NCBI RefSeq assembly: GCF_020740795.1
Contig: NC_067301.1
Location: 3,534,001 to 3,598,000, forward strand
Length of the DNA stretch: 64,000 bases
Reading direction: 5' to 3'
DNA from: Apus apus
Lineage: Eukaryota > Chordata > Aves > Apodiformes > Apodidae
Shown in pieces: positions 1-13,700 of the stretch (position 1 is its first letter; the number at the start of each line of letters is the position of its first letter). A program made the translations under genes and the position numbers. The notes below the pieces were generated by a model. The model saw only the letters and a program-made list of their open reading frames with translations, was not told the DNA's origin and did no database searches.

Positions 1-3000
1 TGGAACTGCCCAGCCTCCCTCTGATCAAGCCGAGGAGATTTGTAATTAGGACTCGAGGGCTATTATCCCATGACAGCTGAGTGCCGTATCCAGGCAGCCT
101 GGAGGCCACAAAAGGAATGTGACGGTTTTAAAGGAAGGAGGGAAGATGCGAGCGCTTTTCAACCCTGCCATATTGCTCTAGCCCTGGTGACAACATCCCA
201 CCTGCCAGGCCTGATTCCAAGGGCAGCGTCAGTGCAAAAGGGCACGGGTGATGGGAGATGGGAGAAGGATGGGCGGCAGCTATGGGATGCAGGGGGTGGG
301 GGAAGAGACCTCCATGACCAGTTTAGCAATCCTGCCCGGGGGGCACAGCCACCTCTGTCTGCTGAGACAGCCAGGACAGTCAGCCAGAGGGAACAAGGGG
401 GCCGAGGGTCCGATTTCAGCATTTGTCCCCACTCTGGGGCCACAGTGGCGCCATCCAGGCTTCACATCCCACAGTTCAAATTCCTCTGGGTGACACCCAG
501 CTCTGGAGCTCAGCCATGGGAGGGTGGAGCAGCCCAAGGGCGGAGCAGGTGTCACCATCCCTCCCTCAGTCTTCTGCATGCACAGCCAGGCTTCCTAAAA
601 CAGAGCCCTCCTGCTTTAAAAAGAGACGGCGCCTGGCTCTAGGGGTCTTTCCAAATGCTTGTGTTATTGCCAAGCCTTCAGAGAGGTCAAGGAGGCACGT
701 GCTCTCTCCTTCCTAAGCTCCTTTTTTGCTTGCTCTGTCTGCCAGGGCTGTGGCACCTCCGCCTGTCTCTTCTGCTCCAGTAATTACCAGGCTGCTGGAA
801 CACAGAGAGAGAGAAGGGCAGGAGCAACACAGGGCTGGCTGGGTCACAGACCAGCAAGCAGATCTGCAAGTGCAGGGTACAAGCAGTTTGCACCATACAC
901 AAGCCAAACCCTGGGAATTTGGGATGCAGTATGTGAAGGTGGGAAAAACCAGGTTGCCCTTCAGAGAAAGCCAGGACTCTCAATGCCCCAGGATGCTCCA
1001 GCCTTGCCATTCCAGGCTTGGCTGCTTGAAAGCACATCATCTTTGAAACAAGCACTAGCTTTGTTAGATTCACAGTAAGAAAAAGTAAAATCCAATCCCG
1101 ACCATCTCACAGACAGCCTTTACCATCCAAGGACTTTGAACTGGTTCTGGAAGGCAAAAGGAAATTAGCAGGAGCCAGCAAGGAATGCTGAAAACAGTAA
1201 ATAAACCTCAGAAACTGGGATGTATGATCAGCAGCCACACACACCCCTCCCCCTTTAGCTGTACACGCTCAGTACATACATTCTGCTTTTTCCAATGCCG
1301 TTAGCATTGTTGCTGACTTGAATTTGTTACAACATCCTATTTACTTCTGTCTGGGGACCTTTGTGCAGCTTCTCCTCCCAGCCCACAGATCAAACATGGA
1401 TGGGACTCTGCCCTCAGAGTAGGGCAAGAACAAGCCAAGCTCAGTAGGGGCAGGGGAGAAGAAAGAAAAGGTGTGGGAGGCTTAATGCCCCAAAGCTTCT
1501 AAGTTGGCCCTCCTGCACAGAGCTTCTGCCAAGGGCAGAGGAAATGAGTCACTGCAGGGGCTGGAGAGGGCTCTGGAGTTTGTAGTCGCCCCCTGGAAAG
1601 GCCTGAGCAGTGGACAGGCTCTGCCCAGGGATCAGCCAGCATTCGATTCCTGTTTGTATCCCAAATGGATCATTCCCAACAGCTGTCGCCGTGCTTGACT
1701 GTGCTCCTCATGTGGTTTCTATTAGCTGAGACAGCACGCCAGGCTGCTCGTGAGCATGGGGAGTTTGCCTTGTGGTAGTGGGGGAGTGGAGAAGCTGGGA
1801 AATCCAAATCCATGCCTTAACCCTGCACACAAGGCACTGGTTTCCGTGAGTGGGAGCAGGCACCACTCACAGGCTCATTGGGGTGTCCTGACCTAACTGC
1901 TGTGCAACTTTCTTCTCCACTCAGTTTTCTAAATGCAACTCCAGTGGATGGTCTGTAGTCAACCTGACTCCCACAAACATAACACCATTCCTCAAAAGCT
2001 ACAACCCTAAGCCTGGCAGAGCCAGCTTTTCAAGAGTATTGTAAGAGACCTCTGAAGGCACAACCCAGAGAAAACCTTCCCATTCAAAAATTGTAGCCAC
2101 ATCCTGCAAGCATTAGTGACAGCACCAGGCAGCCAGGAGGGAACCAGAGCACAACAGAGCCAGAGCAGGGAGTAAGGGCCTTCAACAGCATGAAAAGAGC
2201 CTGAGTGGCTCTGAACAAAGTGGATGGAAAGTCACAGCCTCCCTGTGTGACTTAGGCTATGTCTCTGTGCATCCTTCACCCTAGGCAGAGATGAAGGTGA
2301 TTGCAGTGGCCTGGGAAGACCTAATAGTTGAAAGCTCTTTGGTGTTCTCAGAGGAAAGGAGCTATAGACATGCAAAAGTGTGGCTATTAATTGAAAGAGC
2401 ACAAAGGGAACAGCCTAGGCTTTACTCCCCTCCTGCCTGGGTCACTTCCCTATAGGAAAAATGCTAGGATTGTGCTTTCCACCTCAGCCAAAAATAATCA
2501 GCAAGCTGCAGGGGGTAGAGGGCCTGGAGAGGGAGGGAAAATTTCTCTTAGGCTGCCAGGGCAGGGAGGCTGCTGCACTTAATGAGAAATGCATTCCTTC
2601 CCTTTCCATTCCCTCTCCTGCAGCCACCTCTTCACAGAAAAAGCATATGAGCCTGCTCCAAAAGACACAGGAGTGTGAAGCCTAAGCCAGTGGTTCCCTA
2701 CCTCCCATTGACACAGAGTCTGCAAGCTAAAATAGGATGTTTGGGCAATAATTCCATTGCTGCTTTCAGGTGGCATCCAGGCCCCCTCAAAAATAGCTTG
2801 GGGCAAATGGAAAATACAAAGTTATACAGAGAGCACACAAGATCCGTAATGCTACAAAAAAAGGCTAGGCACCCATCCCTGTCTGAGGCCTCAGAGAAAC
2901 ATGGCACTTGAGGGACTAAATAGCACTGACTTTTGATTATTTTTTAAGGAAAACCTTCCAAAAGTGCAATTTAGCCACCTGAAAAATCTCTTCCTGTCTC

Positions 3001-3793
3001 ACCTCTGCTCATTCATCTACATTCAAGGTTGCACACTGGCCTATCATGCATATAGGAGCATTCTACCTTGCAGCTCCAAAACACCTTCCCAAAATCTGTC
3101 ATTTCCTCCTCCTATCTCTACACCAGTATCTGTTCCTATTGTATGTCACTATGGCACTGGCTAGTGAATTACATGGAATGGAGTTCTTTGGAGAGACACT
3201 GTATCACTCAGACAGTATTATTTTGATTAAATAAAACTATTTGGTTTTAATCCTGCCACTGATAAAAGGAAGCTATTCAGTTATTTCTCATAGTAAAGGC
3301 CTGGTTCTTTACTGTATGATGTGTCTTTACAACAACTGGGTCTCTGAGGTCTGTCATGCATGGGATACAGGATCCTTCACTGACTCCATGACTCAAAATT
3401 CTTCATCTAGGCATAGGGGAAAATATTTTCTATCCTTAGTAAAAAGAACAGTATAGCAATTCTTAAGAGATTTAAAACAGAATTACTGAAGCTGGGAATT
3501 GTCAATACCATCACCCTGTACACCCCCTTGCCAGCTAGTGTCCTATACACATTCACAATATAAAACTATTTTGCATTCTGCTGGAGCCCAGTGCACTCCT
3601 TCCTATAGTAATGAGGCCAGAGGAGAGTGCAAAACTGACCTAAGTAACACAGGCAAGACCTCTCTCCTGCCCACTTTTTACACACTATTCACAGCCACAT
3701 AAAAACCAGCCCATTTTTGTGCCAACATCACACACACAAACCCACCACCCAAACCTGGGACCATGCTGACACATTCCCCTATATTGGTTTAGT

Positions 3794-3807
3794 GGGGGGG
3801 GGGGGGG
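3794..3807 (+). repeat. Homopolymer run, G14
   Basis: Fourteen consecutive G bases, directly followed by a purine stretch. Such a run is prone to length errors in sequencing and assembly. Confidence 0.9.
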
Positions 3808-4479
3808 AAGAAAAAAGCCTAAATCAACAAAACACCACTGTAGAGAAGAGTGGAGAAAAGAATAAAGTGAAAGGAAGTAACAAACTCGTAACTGAACCCA
3901 ACCCAGACCTCCATCACAGGATGTCAGGGCATGTAAAGAAAACTCCTGTGTTAATACCTGTTTTTCTCCAGGGTTCAGTAGCAAACCCTGCTCTCACATG
4001 CCTCTGCCTAGTGTGTGGGCAACAGACTGTCATACTTATCTGTGTTGTAGATAACCTTTGGACACACACAGAAGTTCATTCTCAGTGTAGTCCTTCTGCT
4101 TTCCCTGCTGAATGAAATAAGTCTGTGTCAAAAGACAGCTGATGTGAGTGATGTTAAGCATATTATTGCTTCCAGCTTTCATTTTCCAAAAGATGTTGCT
4201 GGCCTATATCCTGCAGGGATGGACTTGACCATCTTGCAATCTGCGTTCTCCAGCATCCTATTCCTGCCCCTTGGCTGTGACTGTTGGGTTTCCAATCACA
4301 TTTCCTGCTCTTTGTCAGCAACTTGGCCTCCCTCCAGAGGATGTTCAGGAGAGAAATATAGGTCAGAATAACCCTCCACCTTAAGCTCCCCAGCATCTTT
4401 GCCTCAGCCACTCCTTTTCCACGTCATTAGTGTCAGGGCTGCGGGATGCCAGGAAGAGGAAGCCTTCAGTGGGAGCTCA

Positions 4480-4780
4480 GGGCTAATTGACGTGCCTTTC
4501 AGGCAGCAGTGGTACCAGGAATCGAGCTACTGTCCCCAGGGAGTGGCGGCAGAGGCAGCAAAAACCCTCCTCAGTGGCAGACGAGTTTTTCCATTTCCTT
4601 GGTTTCAAATCTTGCTTCTGTTCTCCCCAGTCTCTGCTGTGGCTCCAGCCGCGAATTCGAGGGAAGCCCAGCTGCCTCAGCAGGTACAGTCTCGTTAATG
4701 AGCAATTAGCTCCAAGCCTAATTGGGCAGCAGAATGGCTAATGAGCCCAGCCATGGTTGTCTGTGCCCTCATTATCCTGT
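4480..4780. promoter_or_regulatory. TAAT-rich block, possible enhancer
   Basis: Homeodomain-type cores occur at 4484, 4696, 4704, 4719, 4739 and 4770, five of them within 80 bp, in otherwise moderately GC-rich, repeat-free sequence. Such clusters are common in conserved noncoding elements near developmental genes. Conservation was not tested. Confidence 0.3.
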
Positions 4781-6235
4781 GCTCAGCCAGTGGTAATACT
4801 GAACTTCTGTCCCATTTCCGTCAAGCCATGATCAGAGCAGTGGCTGAAAGCTTAGATGTGCCAGTGCTCACTGCCTTCTAGTGCTAAAAGTTGATGGTTT
4901 GTCTTATCTGCTTCCTCTAGCAGGCCTGCAAAAGCTTCTCTTCCCTTTTGCACTACAAACTAGATCCTCCCTCCCTTGTCTGAATCCTACTCTTTCACTC
5001 AGCAGTTTCTTGGTATCTTTTCTATGTATTTGTGAACACAGGTACAAATATTTTAAGTATTTGTCTATGCATACATAGGTATGTACATACACACATACAA
5101 GGTTGAGACTTGTCAAAATGAACCTCCCTGAGGAACATAATTGGTTAAAACATTTCCAGTGCAATACAGAACAGTATTTTGCTTTAAAGGAGCAGGACTA
5201 ACTAACCCAGGCACTCTTAGCACCCAGAGAGGAATCCTTGCACCAGACTGTGTGGTGTTAGAGGGAAGGCTCAGAATTAAAAAGCTGAGATTTGTGTTCC
5301 TAAGTCACAAATCTTCAGGAGCCCCAAGTAATTTTAAGTTGTGAATCACACAAGCTTGTTTTGATTTGCTTTACTTTGGATTCCAAGTCAGGGAGTCACC
5401 AGTTTTTTTTATTTCTCTCAGCACCATAGCCATTTTCTATAAATGTTAACCTTGGAGTGCACAATAATGACAGAAGCAGAAAAATGAGCTGCTCCTTCTT
5501 TGCAATAGCCACTGACTGGACTTAGGCAGTAGCTAGGAGGTTGGGAACCCTTCACAGAAGTGTCTGTTTCACATACATATTAAAGAGAGTTTATTCTCAC
5601 ACATCTCAAAGCATCCTACTAAAATGATCCTAAAAAATATTCTTTCACAGCTACAGTAGTAGGTACACAGCAGTTCTTAAAAGAAAACTTCAACATTATG
5701 GGCCAGTTTAACCTGATACATGAAAGATGAGCTATCCAGTTAACTAGCCAAGGTCTCTGGCAGAACCTATCTTTACTCTCTAGGATTTGGATTCAGGGAC
5801 CTCTTGCAAAAAGGGGCATATGACCCTTATTGACACTAGACAGTAAGGTCAGGTTGTTTTTTTGGTTTTTGTTTCTTTGGGTTTTGGGGTTGTTTTTTGT
5901 ATGTTTGTTTTTAAGTCTTACTCAGCTGCTGGGTTTTGGACAACCCAAGTCACATTGCTAAGATGTGAAATATTTCACAGCACTACCTGCTGCAGCAATG
6001 AACTGTGTTCCTCTTAGGATTGATTATTCCAACTTCCTGCTGTTCCTGATAAGGTTTTCCAGCGGCTGCTCATGGTTTTAAACATGGCTTCTTCTGCCTC
6101 CAGGGTACTTTCTTATATTAGATTATCTCAACATATCACACCCGCTTTTTAGTCGCTTCGCTGCCTTCCTGTTAAGAACCAAAATGATTTTTTAACTGCT
6201 CTTTTGCCCTAGAAGGACTTGTTTGACCTTGTTTT

Positions 6236-6249
6236 ACCCCATCTAGTGG
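6236..6249 (-). promoter_or_regulatory. Weak CTCF-like motif
   Basis: The minus strand reads CCACTAGATGGGGT, which agrees with the consensus in CCACTAGATGG but not in the following C. The match is weak. Confidence 0.2.
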
Positions 6250-9200
6250 TTCTCCTGCTAGGTGCTCCATGAAACCAGCCAGCGCATGAGATCCATTCTC
6301 CAAACATCCACACATTATGTGACACCACTTTCCATTGAGTGTTTTTATTTTCATTGAACTGTACGTTTTTGGAACCCACAGACTGAAAACCAAGACTAAA
6401 CTCTCCCTCTTCTTACCCTTTATACAGATGTCTTTTTTTGACAGAGTTGGAACTGTGGGCCAGCCTGATCCTCCATCCTGAACAAACCCCCTTAGCAGAG
6501 TAAGCAGCTGTAAGAAGGAACAAGGGGCACCTTCTACCCCAGTGCTAATGTTGCAGGCACATCACTTAGAGGCAAAAACACCTCTTCATGTTTTACCCAT
6601 ATGGCAAAAAGAAAGACTGGGTCAAAGGCCCCACTTTAAATACTGAGCTCTTTTTTAGGCCAAACCTTCTCAAAATTTATTAATTCCTGCCCAAGATGCT
6701 AGTAACCAGACCAAAATCCAACACATCTTTCACTTAGGACAGAGGAACAACCTTTTTTCATCATGGCTTCCCAACATTAACGTTAAGCTCCTTCAGAATC
6801 CTTTTCACTTAAGATCTCAGAGGATTTAGTAATCTTTAATGCAAACTTCATACCACTCAGTCTACAGAAGAGGAATCTGAAGCACTGAGAAAGACTGAGC
6901 CACCAATGGCAGATCAACCTTCTCATAAAACACATGCTGTGCACTGAAGGATTAACAACCCATACTAGTGTCTTTAAAGAGCTAATTTAATGAGTGGAAC
7001 AAAGGCCAAAACACAAAGTCAGTTAGAGAAGCTGCTCACATCTTTTCCCTAGCATGTGCTGAAATCCTTCCTTGCTGTTGGGAAAAGAGCAGTACAGTCA
7101 TGTGCATGGGATTGATTTTCCAGAAGTCCAAGACTGCATAATACCAGGCATTCCACAGGGGCAGGCAACAAACAGAATATTGTGAGTATTTTGAGTCTCT
7201 CCTTTTACTGTGGGCTCCCCACAGCGTTTCTTCTTAAAAAAGATTTTGCACAGCCCTGTTTATATCTCCTGGCTCACCTATCTCCTCTTGTTAATATTTT
7301 ATTTACTGCATCCTGATCCTAACAAGTGAGCTTCTTCCCCAGTCACTGCTAATTCAACTGGGTGTCTCTCCAGAGCTTGTATGCACAGAGAACATAGGTG
7401 TGCTCTGCAATCTGCAGGAAATATTCAGTGTCCATATATATTTGTCCAAATACCATGGCACTAGAACAGATATATTTTACCCATAAGCCCAGGTTATCAG
7501 CAAGCAGAATTAATAATTGCATTTCACTGAAAGCAGAAGATAATCAGACTGGGCAAGCCTATATACCAATGTGGCAAAACACAATACAAAGGAAGACAAA
7601 GACACCAAAGGGGAATTATTTATCTTCTCCTCTCTCTGGCCTGTTTCAAAAAGCTGGTTACTGGCTCAGGGTTGAATCTTGTTGATGTCTCTGGCCTTTG
7701 ATACTGTCAAGAAGTTTTCCCAGCCAAACCCACAGATTGTGACTTTCGTTTTTAGGGTGAATCCATGATTGGTCTTTGCATCTTCAGGACAAAAGTGGAG
7801 AACATGAGGTGAAGTCATAAATGCCAGGAGCTAGATAGTGGCTGGGGGCCTTGCAGTAAGAGCTAAATGAAAGGGTATTTCTGGAAGCTAGAAAGATGGT
7901 ACTGCAGTCCAAGGAAATTACTCCAGAAAATAAGCAGTAAATCTTGTTCTCTGAATGTAAGAAATCAATATTGGTATTGGACCAGGGACATCAGAAGTGG
8001 CAGAAGTACCTTTCATACTGAAAAAGGTATTTACAATACAGCAGATCTTAACAAGTGAACAGAGAGCTGTGTTTCATCTAGTGAATTCAGTCATTAAATG
8101 GAATTAACAGCAGCAATTTCTCATCTGTTGCAGAAGATAAGAATAGTTCGGCCAACCCTATGTATCAATACAGAAAAGGAAACTCAAAGGAAGCCCTCCT
8201 AAGGATGTTTTTATATACGGATACATGAAGAAGTCATTTAAATAGGCTCATTTCCAGGGAAATAGCTTGTGCTGGTTGCATTTTAACTATGTGTAGGAGC
8301 TGGTAGCAAGTCAGGAGCTGCTCAAAGCAGGATTTAAACTGACCTTCCAGCTCTGAAAAGGCAGAGGTGTTTGGGGGAAACAAAAATAGCAGAGGTGGAT
8401 GGGGAGTAGAGAAGGTGGTCAAATTTTATCATTCCTCCATAAGCATTCAGAGTGACATGAATGAGCTGTTCCCCGTCAGCAATGCTGCAAAAGGTGAGGA
8501 GCTGAGCAGGTGGGCTGGAGGATGAACTCTTGGGTAGACCCCAGAGCAGTTCTTCACAGGAAACAACAAATCAGTGATCTGTGAGTCTGGCTCCAGCCAA
8601 ATCACCTTTTGCCATCAAAAAAGTCATGGCAAGTTAAGAGGAGAAATCTACAGGCTCTCATGTTCCTGCATGGAGGATGAGGGAGATGTGCTCTTTGCTG
8701 CATGGCAGAACAAGGTGCTGTCATTTATCTCTTCACCAAAAACTGTATTAAAAATAAAAGCTGAAAAGCCACCAGCTGGATCCCATGGTCACGGTGGGCA
8801 GAAGGCCAAGGCTCTTGCTCTTTCTCACTTTACAAACACAGGCCTCTAGCACAGGAGATGCTAAATATCAAAGGGCATAGCTTAAACTGTCACACATACT
8901 TGGCAGGGTTGGTGGGGAGAGGGTTAACACCTGGCTGTGAGGACAACATGAAAGCCAAAGAGCCCTTGATCTTAGCAACACACTGATTCATTCCAAGCTC
9001 ATTCCTGGAGTTATCCGGTGGTTTGCTTTTGACTACTCTTGACTGACTTCCACCTGGCTGGGATTCAGTCAGTCATGACAGATTACACCAACATATACCC
9101 CCACATCCATTTCTCCATCCTCTCTCCCTCCCAAGGGGTACCTGCAGGTACCCTGACAAAGGTACCTACAGAGCAATAACCTGGTGACTTCCACCCCTTC

Positions 9201-10779
9201 CAAACTTGTACAAAAACTGATCTAGAGGGGCTGTTTTTACTATAAGCAGAAGTAAAAATGGGGCAGACTACCTCCTTAATTTTGAATTGGGAAATATAGA
9301 AGCAGCCAGAGTTGCTGACTGATTCTGGATCAAACTGTAAACTCCTGTCCCTGGGCCATTTGCTCCTGTCTGCTCTCATAGGAGTGAGAAGGCATCTTCT
9401 TCATTGCTGTTTTGGAACAAATCCTCATGGAACGAACAAAGTTAAACACTTCTGACTGAGCAACTAAGACTTGAGACACTTCTGGCACTCGATGGCCAGA
9501 TTACGTCTTTAAGTATCTACAACACCCCTACACTCATGCACTATGCAAAAGCACATACTAGCTGCTGACCAGGTTGTAAAAGTGGCCTTTGCAGCTATAA
9601 AATGGGAACCAAGCATTTCAAACAAGCCCAGAGACTCTACTGAGCTTGGCTTCTTTGACTGCAGCCCGGTTAGAGAACATTCAGCCTTGTCCTTGTAATG
9701 TTTTTCCCTGCCTTTCAGTGCTGATGCGTACTTCACTAAGGTTTTGTTTCTCCCTTTACAAGCAAAGTTTGATATGTGATTTCCCCATACCCTTTATCCC
9801 ACAGAAAGCCAAACTCCCTGTAAGACATCTTGAGATAGGTCCCCTCTCAAATCACAGGTGCCATGTGCAGAAAAGACAGGACTAATCAATAAGGTCAGAA
9901 CCATTTTATGTAGGGTATCCTCTACGAATACAACCAAGACCAGTCCTTACCACACCAATACTGTCTGACAGCCATCAATCACTGCAGTGTATCTGCTGGA
10001 TCAATGACCCCTTCCTTCAGCTCTCTGCAACAGCCAAACCAAGAAAGCCAAAAAGCCTAGAAGAAAACCCTTTGTGCCATCACCCGGCTCCTGAACGGTG
10101 TGGAAGAGGGCTGCTGTTAGCTGGGCTTGTTATATTAAATATTATTACATGGCTTGTGTATTTTTCAAGTTCAAGAGTGAGCCTGGAGTTGAGGCCATCT
10201 AAAAGAAACAAATATTCTCAGGGCAGCTGCCTTGTGTTTATATCCCTGTTTCCATACAAGGGCATCAAAAGCACTGCTTGCAGGGAGGGAAACCAAGGCA
10301 CCAGGAGGTGGTGTGACCCGCACGGGGCCACACAGCCGGTCAAGAGTCCAGACAAGAATTCCTAGACTGCATTCCTCCAGGGTATAAATGTGCACACACA
10401 CAAACTCACTTAAAGGGCCTGTGTCTCCCAGCCCATAATGAGTAGCAAGTGAAGCAAAAGAGAATTGTGAACACTCTACTACATGAAATAAAGTCAAAAG
10501 GTGCACAGCCATGAGGGTAAAAACAGAGGAATTGGGTTAATTTTGGAAATAGAAACTTGTTTTTGCACAACAAATGAAGCCCAAGGAAAGCCACAGACGT
10601 GCAGGGTTGCAAAGGAGCAGGTGATCCTGGATCTCACAGGCCTCTTCTCCCCTGCTATGAGGAAGCCCATGCTGCAGCGCTTATGGAAGTCTTGCTCTTT
10701 GACAGTAATACTGAGAGTTCAAGTTTTCCAGGAAACAGATGCTCAAGGCTGAGCTGAATTCCTTTTTTCCGAGCATCTG

Positions 10780-10793
10780 CTGCCACCCGGTGG
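10780..10793 (-). promoter_or_regulatory. CTCF-like motif
   Basis: The minus strand reads CCACCGGGTGGCAG, which matches the consensus CCASYAGRKGGCRS at 13 of 14 positions (G for A at position 6). It lies about 7.7 kb past the RERE poly(A) site, a sensible place for a domain boundary. Occupancy is unknown. Confidence 0.45.
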
Positions 10794-13700
10794 CAAAGAC
10801 TGCGACGGCATCCAGGGCCTCCCAGGGCACCCTTAGCAGGACTCAACAACTGGCAGCCTGGCCTGAGTCTCTGGGGAGCCCAGCCAGTGTCCAGAGGAAG
10901 CAGCTCGTGGAAAGAGGGAGGCAGCTTTCTCACGCTTATTCTGGACAGGGAAAGACCCGAGAATCACAGGAAGAAATCAGCTGCCGCAGAAAACGTGAAG
11001 TCACATTGAGGACTGAGTAGAGACAACTGTTTAGTGCAAGCCTATTCCCCTCACATCCCTTAAGTCTTCCTTCAGATGTTGTCTTCTCTCATGCCACTGT
11101 CCTTTCTGTTCCCTGCCCAAGGTGGAAAAGGCTGTTTCCCTGCCCCAGGGCCAGCGCTCCAGTAGCCAGCAGGCATGTAAAGGCAGCTTTGCCAAGTCCC
11201 TGCAGCCCAGCTGGGCACAGGAATGTGTGCCAGGGACATCAGCCAACTGTTCATGTTTTGTTATTTGCAATCTTGTAAATAAAAATCAGTCAGACAAGAG
11301 CCCTGGGGGCCCAGCCAGAAACAGTCTAGTTCCCCGTCATCTGAGAGTGTCTGCTGCTCGGCATGAATCAGAACTCAAGTCTGGCACATGCAAAAATACA
11401 CAGGGCATTGCAGTTTGCAGGAACACTGCAGGGCACTGTGTTTGACTTGATAAAAAAAGAAGCAGTCACATACCTAGACACTGAGGGGAGAGAGCTGAGA
11501 TGCCTGAAAGTTAGTCCTCCTCGGCTAGTAACAAAAAAGCCAGTGATCTTCTTATAAGAGGGACCATATCCATTGCACAGGAATTCCAAGTAATGCAAGT
11601 AATTGCATAGCAAGTAATAATGAAAAAATTCAAGCCTAGATCTTCCCTTTTCAAATGTTGAAGGTTCAGCTCATCATCTCTAGTGTTCCAGTACCTCAGA
11701 GCAAACACATGGCTAGGCAACATGGCACATGCTGTGCAAACCACCTCTTCTTTGTCTTACAGCAGTTACACATTTAGGCAGAATATTGTAAGCTTTGCTC
11801 TCAATTACCCCAAATAAATCCATATTAACACAACAACAGCACACCAGCACTGGGACCTGTGGCAGAACCAAACAGCTCCCAGCAGATCAACAAAGCCACC
11901 AGCCCGGGCCCCATGGGACAGATGCATCTTGCAATGGGCCATCAAGTACTTTGTCAGGAATGCCAAAATGCTGTTTGAGAGAAATAAAAGCCTGGAGTTG
12001 CAGGCAGGATGACAGCAACTGAGATCCACTGGCAGAGTCACTTCAACTTCCATCAACACCTGCCTATGCCATTAGCCTCTTGCTGTCAGGAACAGGACAC
12101 TGAGGTTACCTCAAACTAAAATCCAAGTCAAAAGCAAACTGCTCACCATGTGTACAAGCCCACTCACAGGTGGGGCTGGCAGGAGAGACTCAGACAGAAT
12201 TCACACTTGAATGTGGAACATGAAATATATAAAGGGTTATGTTTTGCACTTTGGTGTGGTACCTCTTTATCTGCTTTCCCTCTGACCAGACAGGAATGGG
12301 TATGAAAAGAGAATTTCAAGCTGACTCTGCCCAAGATGGTCATCTCCAGGCAGATATTACTTCAGTGAAGTGACTCAGAATCTTTCCCTCTTTGTCAGGG
12401 ACTCTGTATTGAAATCCTTCACTCAATCCCCAACCCAAGTCAAAAGAGACTGTCCAGTGCACACAGGGAGGAGCACCAGGCAAGTTCTGTCCCACTTCTA
12501 CCCAGCACACATTGTCTTATGTCCCACTGTTAAGACATCATAGTTTTTTCCACCCTTTACTCTCAAGAATCCAAGATGCACACTCCCCCAACTCCAAATG
12601 CAACAAACCTTACACAATTTCTTTTCCATCTCCTTTATGCCCCCTATTCCATCTGAGACTCCTGCTTAAAAAACAAATGTAGTCCTATCACCCCAGAACA
12701 ATACATTTCAAAAAAGCATACAAAAGACCTCTTACTGACATGAATAAATTGATCGGGACCATTACTTTGTAGCTGCTTCCCACAGAAAAAGCCTCTTAAA
12801 GGCAGCCTGAGGCAGGGAAGCAACATTTACATTTAGATGAAGGCATTTCTGTCACAGCATCTCCCAACAGTTTCTGGCTCCAGGTACTGTCTCCAGAAGA
12901 AATTAGTAAAGTCAAGGAGCTTTTCTTTAAGTAACACAGAAGTAAAAGGGAAAAAAATATGTCTATGGTCCCACTGCGAGCACATTGTGGCCTGGAATCA
13001 CAAACTTTAGCAAAGCAATGTCAACAGGTGAAAGGACAGTAGTACCATCATGTCAGGGGGAAAATGGCAAAGAGCTTGTTTGGAAGCTGGTTCTTCCAGC
13101 ACAAACTGGTAAAATGCCCTGCTCTGTGTATACTGAAAAGTTACAGAGGTTTCTATCATCAGGCTGTAAGGGGTTCTCTCACACACTGCCAATGGACTAG
13201 ATGGAATGCTGCTGTAAAACACTGTGCTATGCCCACAAAGTTACACCATGTAGGCTTTACCTCCAGCCTTTACTCAGTTCATTACACTCTAAGTCTTCAA
13301 GACACCTGACAAATGAAATGCACGGTACATTGCTTCAGACCTGATGGAGTGGAAGTGCTTTGCAAAGGTACCTATTTTTATGTTTTTTTTCCCCAGTGAG
13401 CACAGATCTGACAAGGATTTTCACTGACCTTGGCATCCAAGTCCCCAACTACCACAGAAATACCAGTGAACAAGAAGTGATCTGCATTTTTTGCTGCTTA
13501 CATTGAAAGGCTTGTCCATGCTAGAAATTTGTCCTGTTTCAGCACTACACAATAGCTACAAGATAAAACCAACAGATGCAGCCATAACCAATAAAATTGT
13601 TTTACTGTCTTATCTATTGTAAAGGAGTAAGTACCTTGCAATCAGTCAGCCAGGAAAGAGAAGTATTTCAACCTCCCTAATCAATACCATCTATGGTAAA

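Larger units (their letters stand above)
1..10779. other. Flank beyond the 3' end of RERE, distal part
   Basis: No gene was recognised. The first kilobase is relatively GC-rich and carries a chance-looking 190-codon open frame at 70-642 on the plus strand. The rest is mixed AT-rich sequence with a TAAT-rich block (4480-4780), a G14 run (3794-3807) and a weak CTCF-like motif (6236-6249). By mammalian synteny SLC45A1 might be expected on this side, but none of its exons was recognised. Confidence 0.6.

Noticed and set aside
70..642. 190-codon plus-strand open frame in the GC-rich first kilobase
   Set aside because: No recognisable domain, a low-complexity composition, and open frames on the other strand too. 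It is typical of chance frames in GC-rich DNA.
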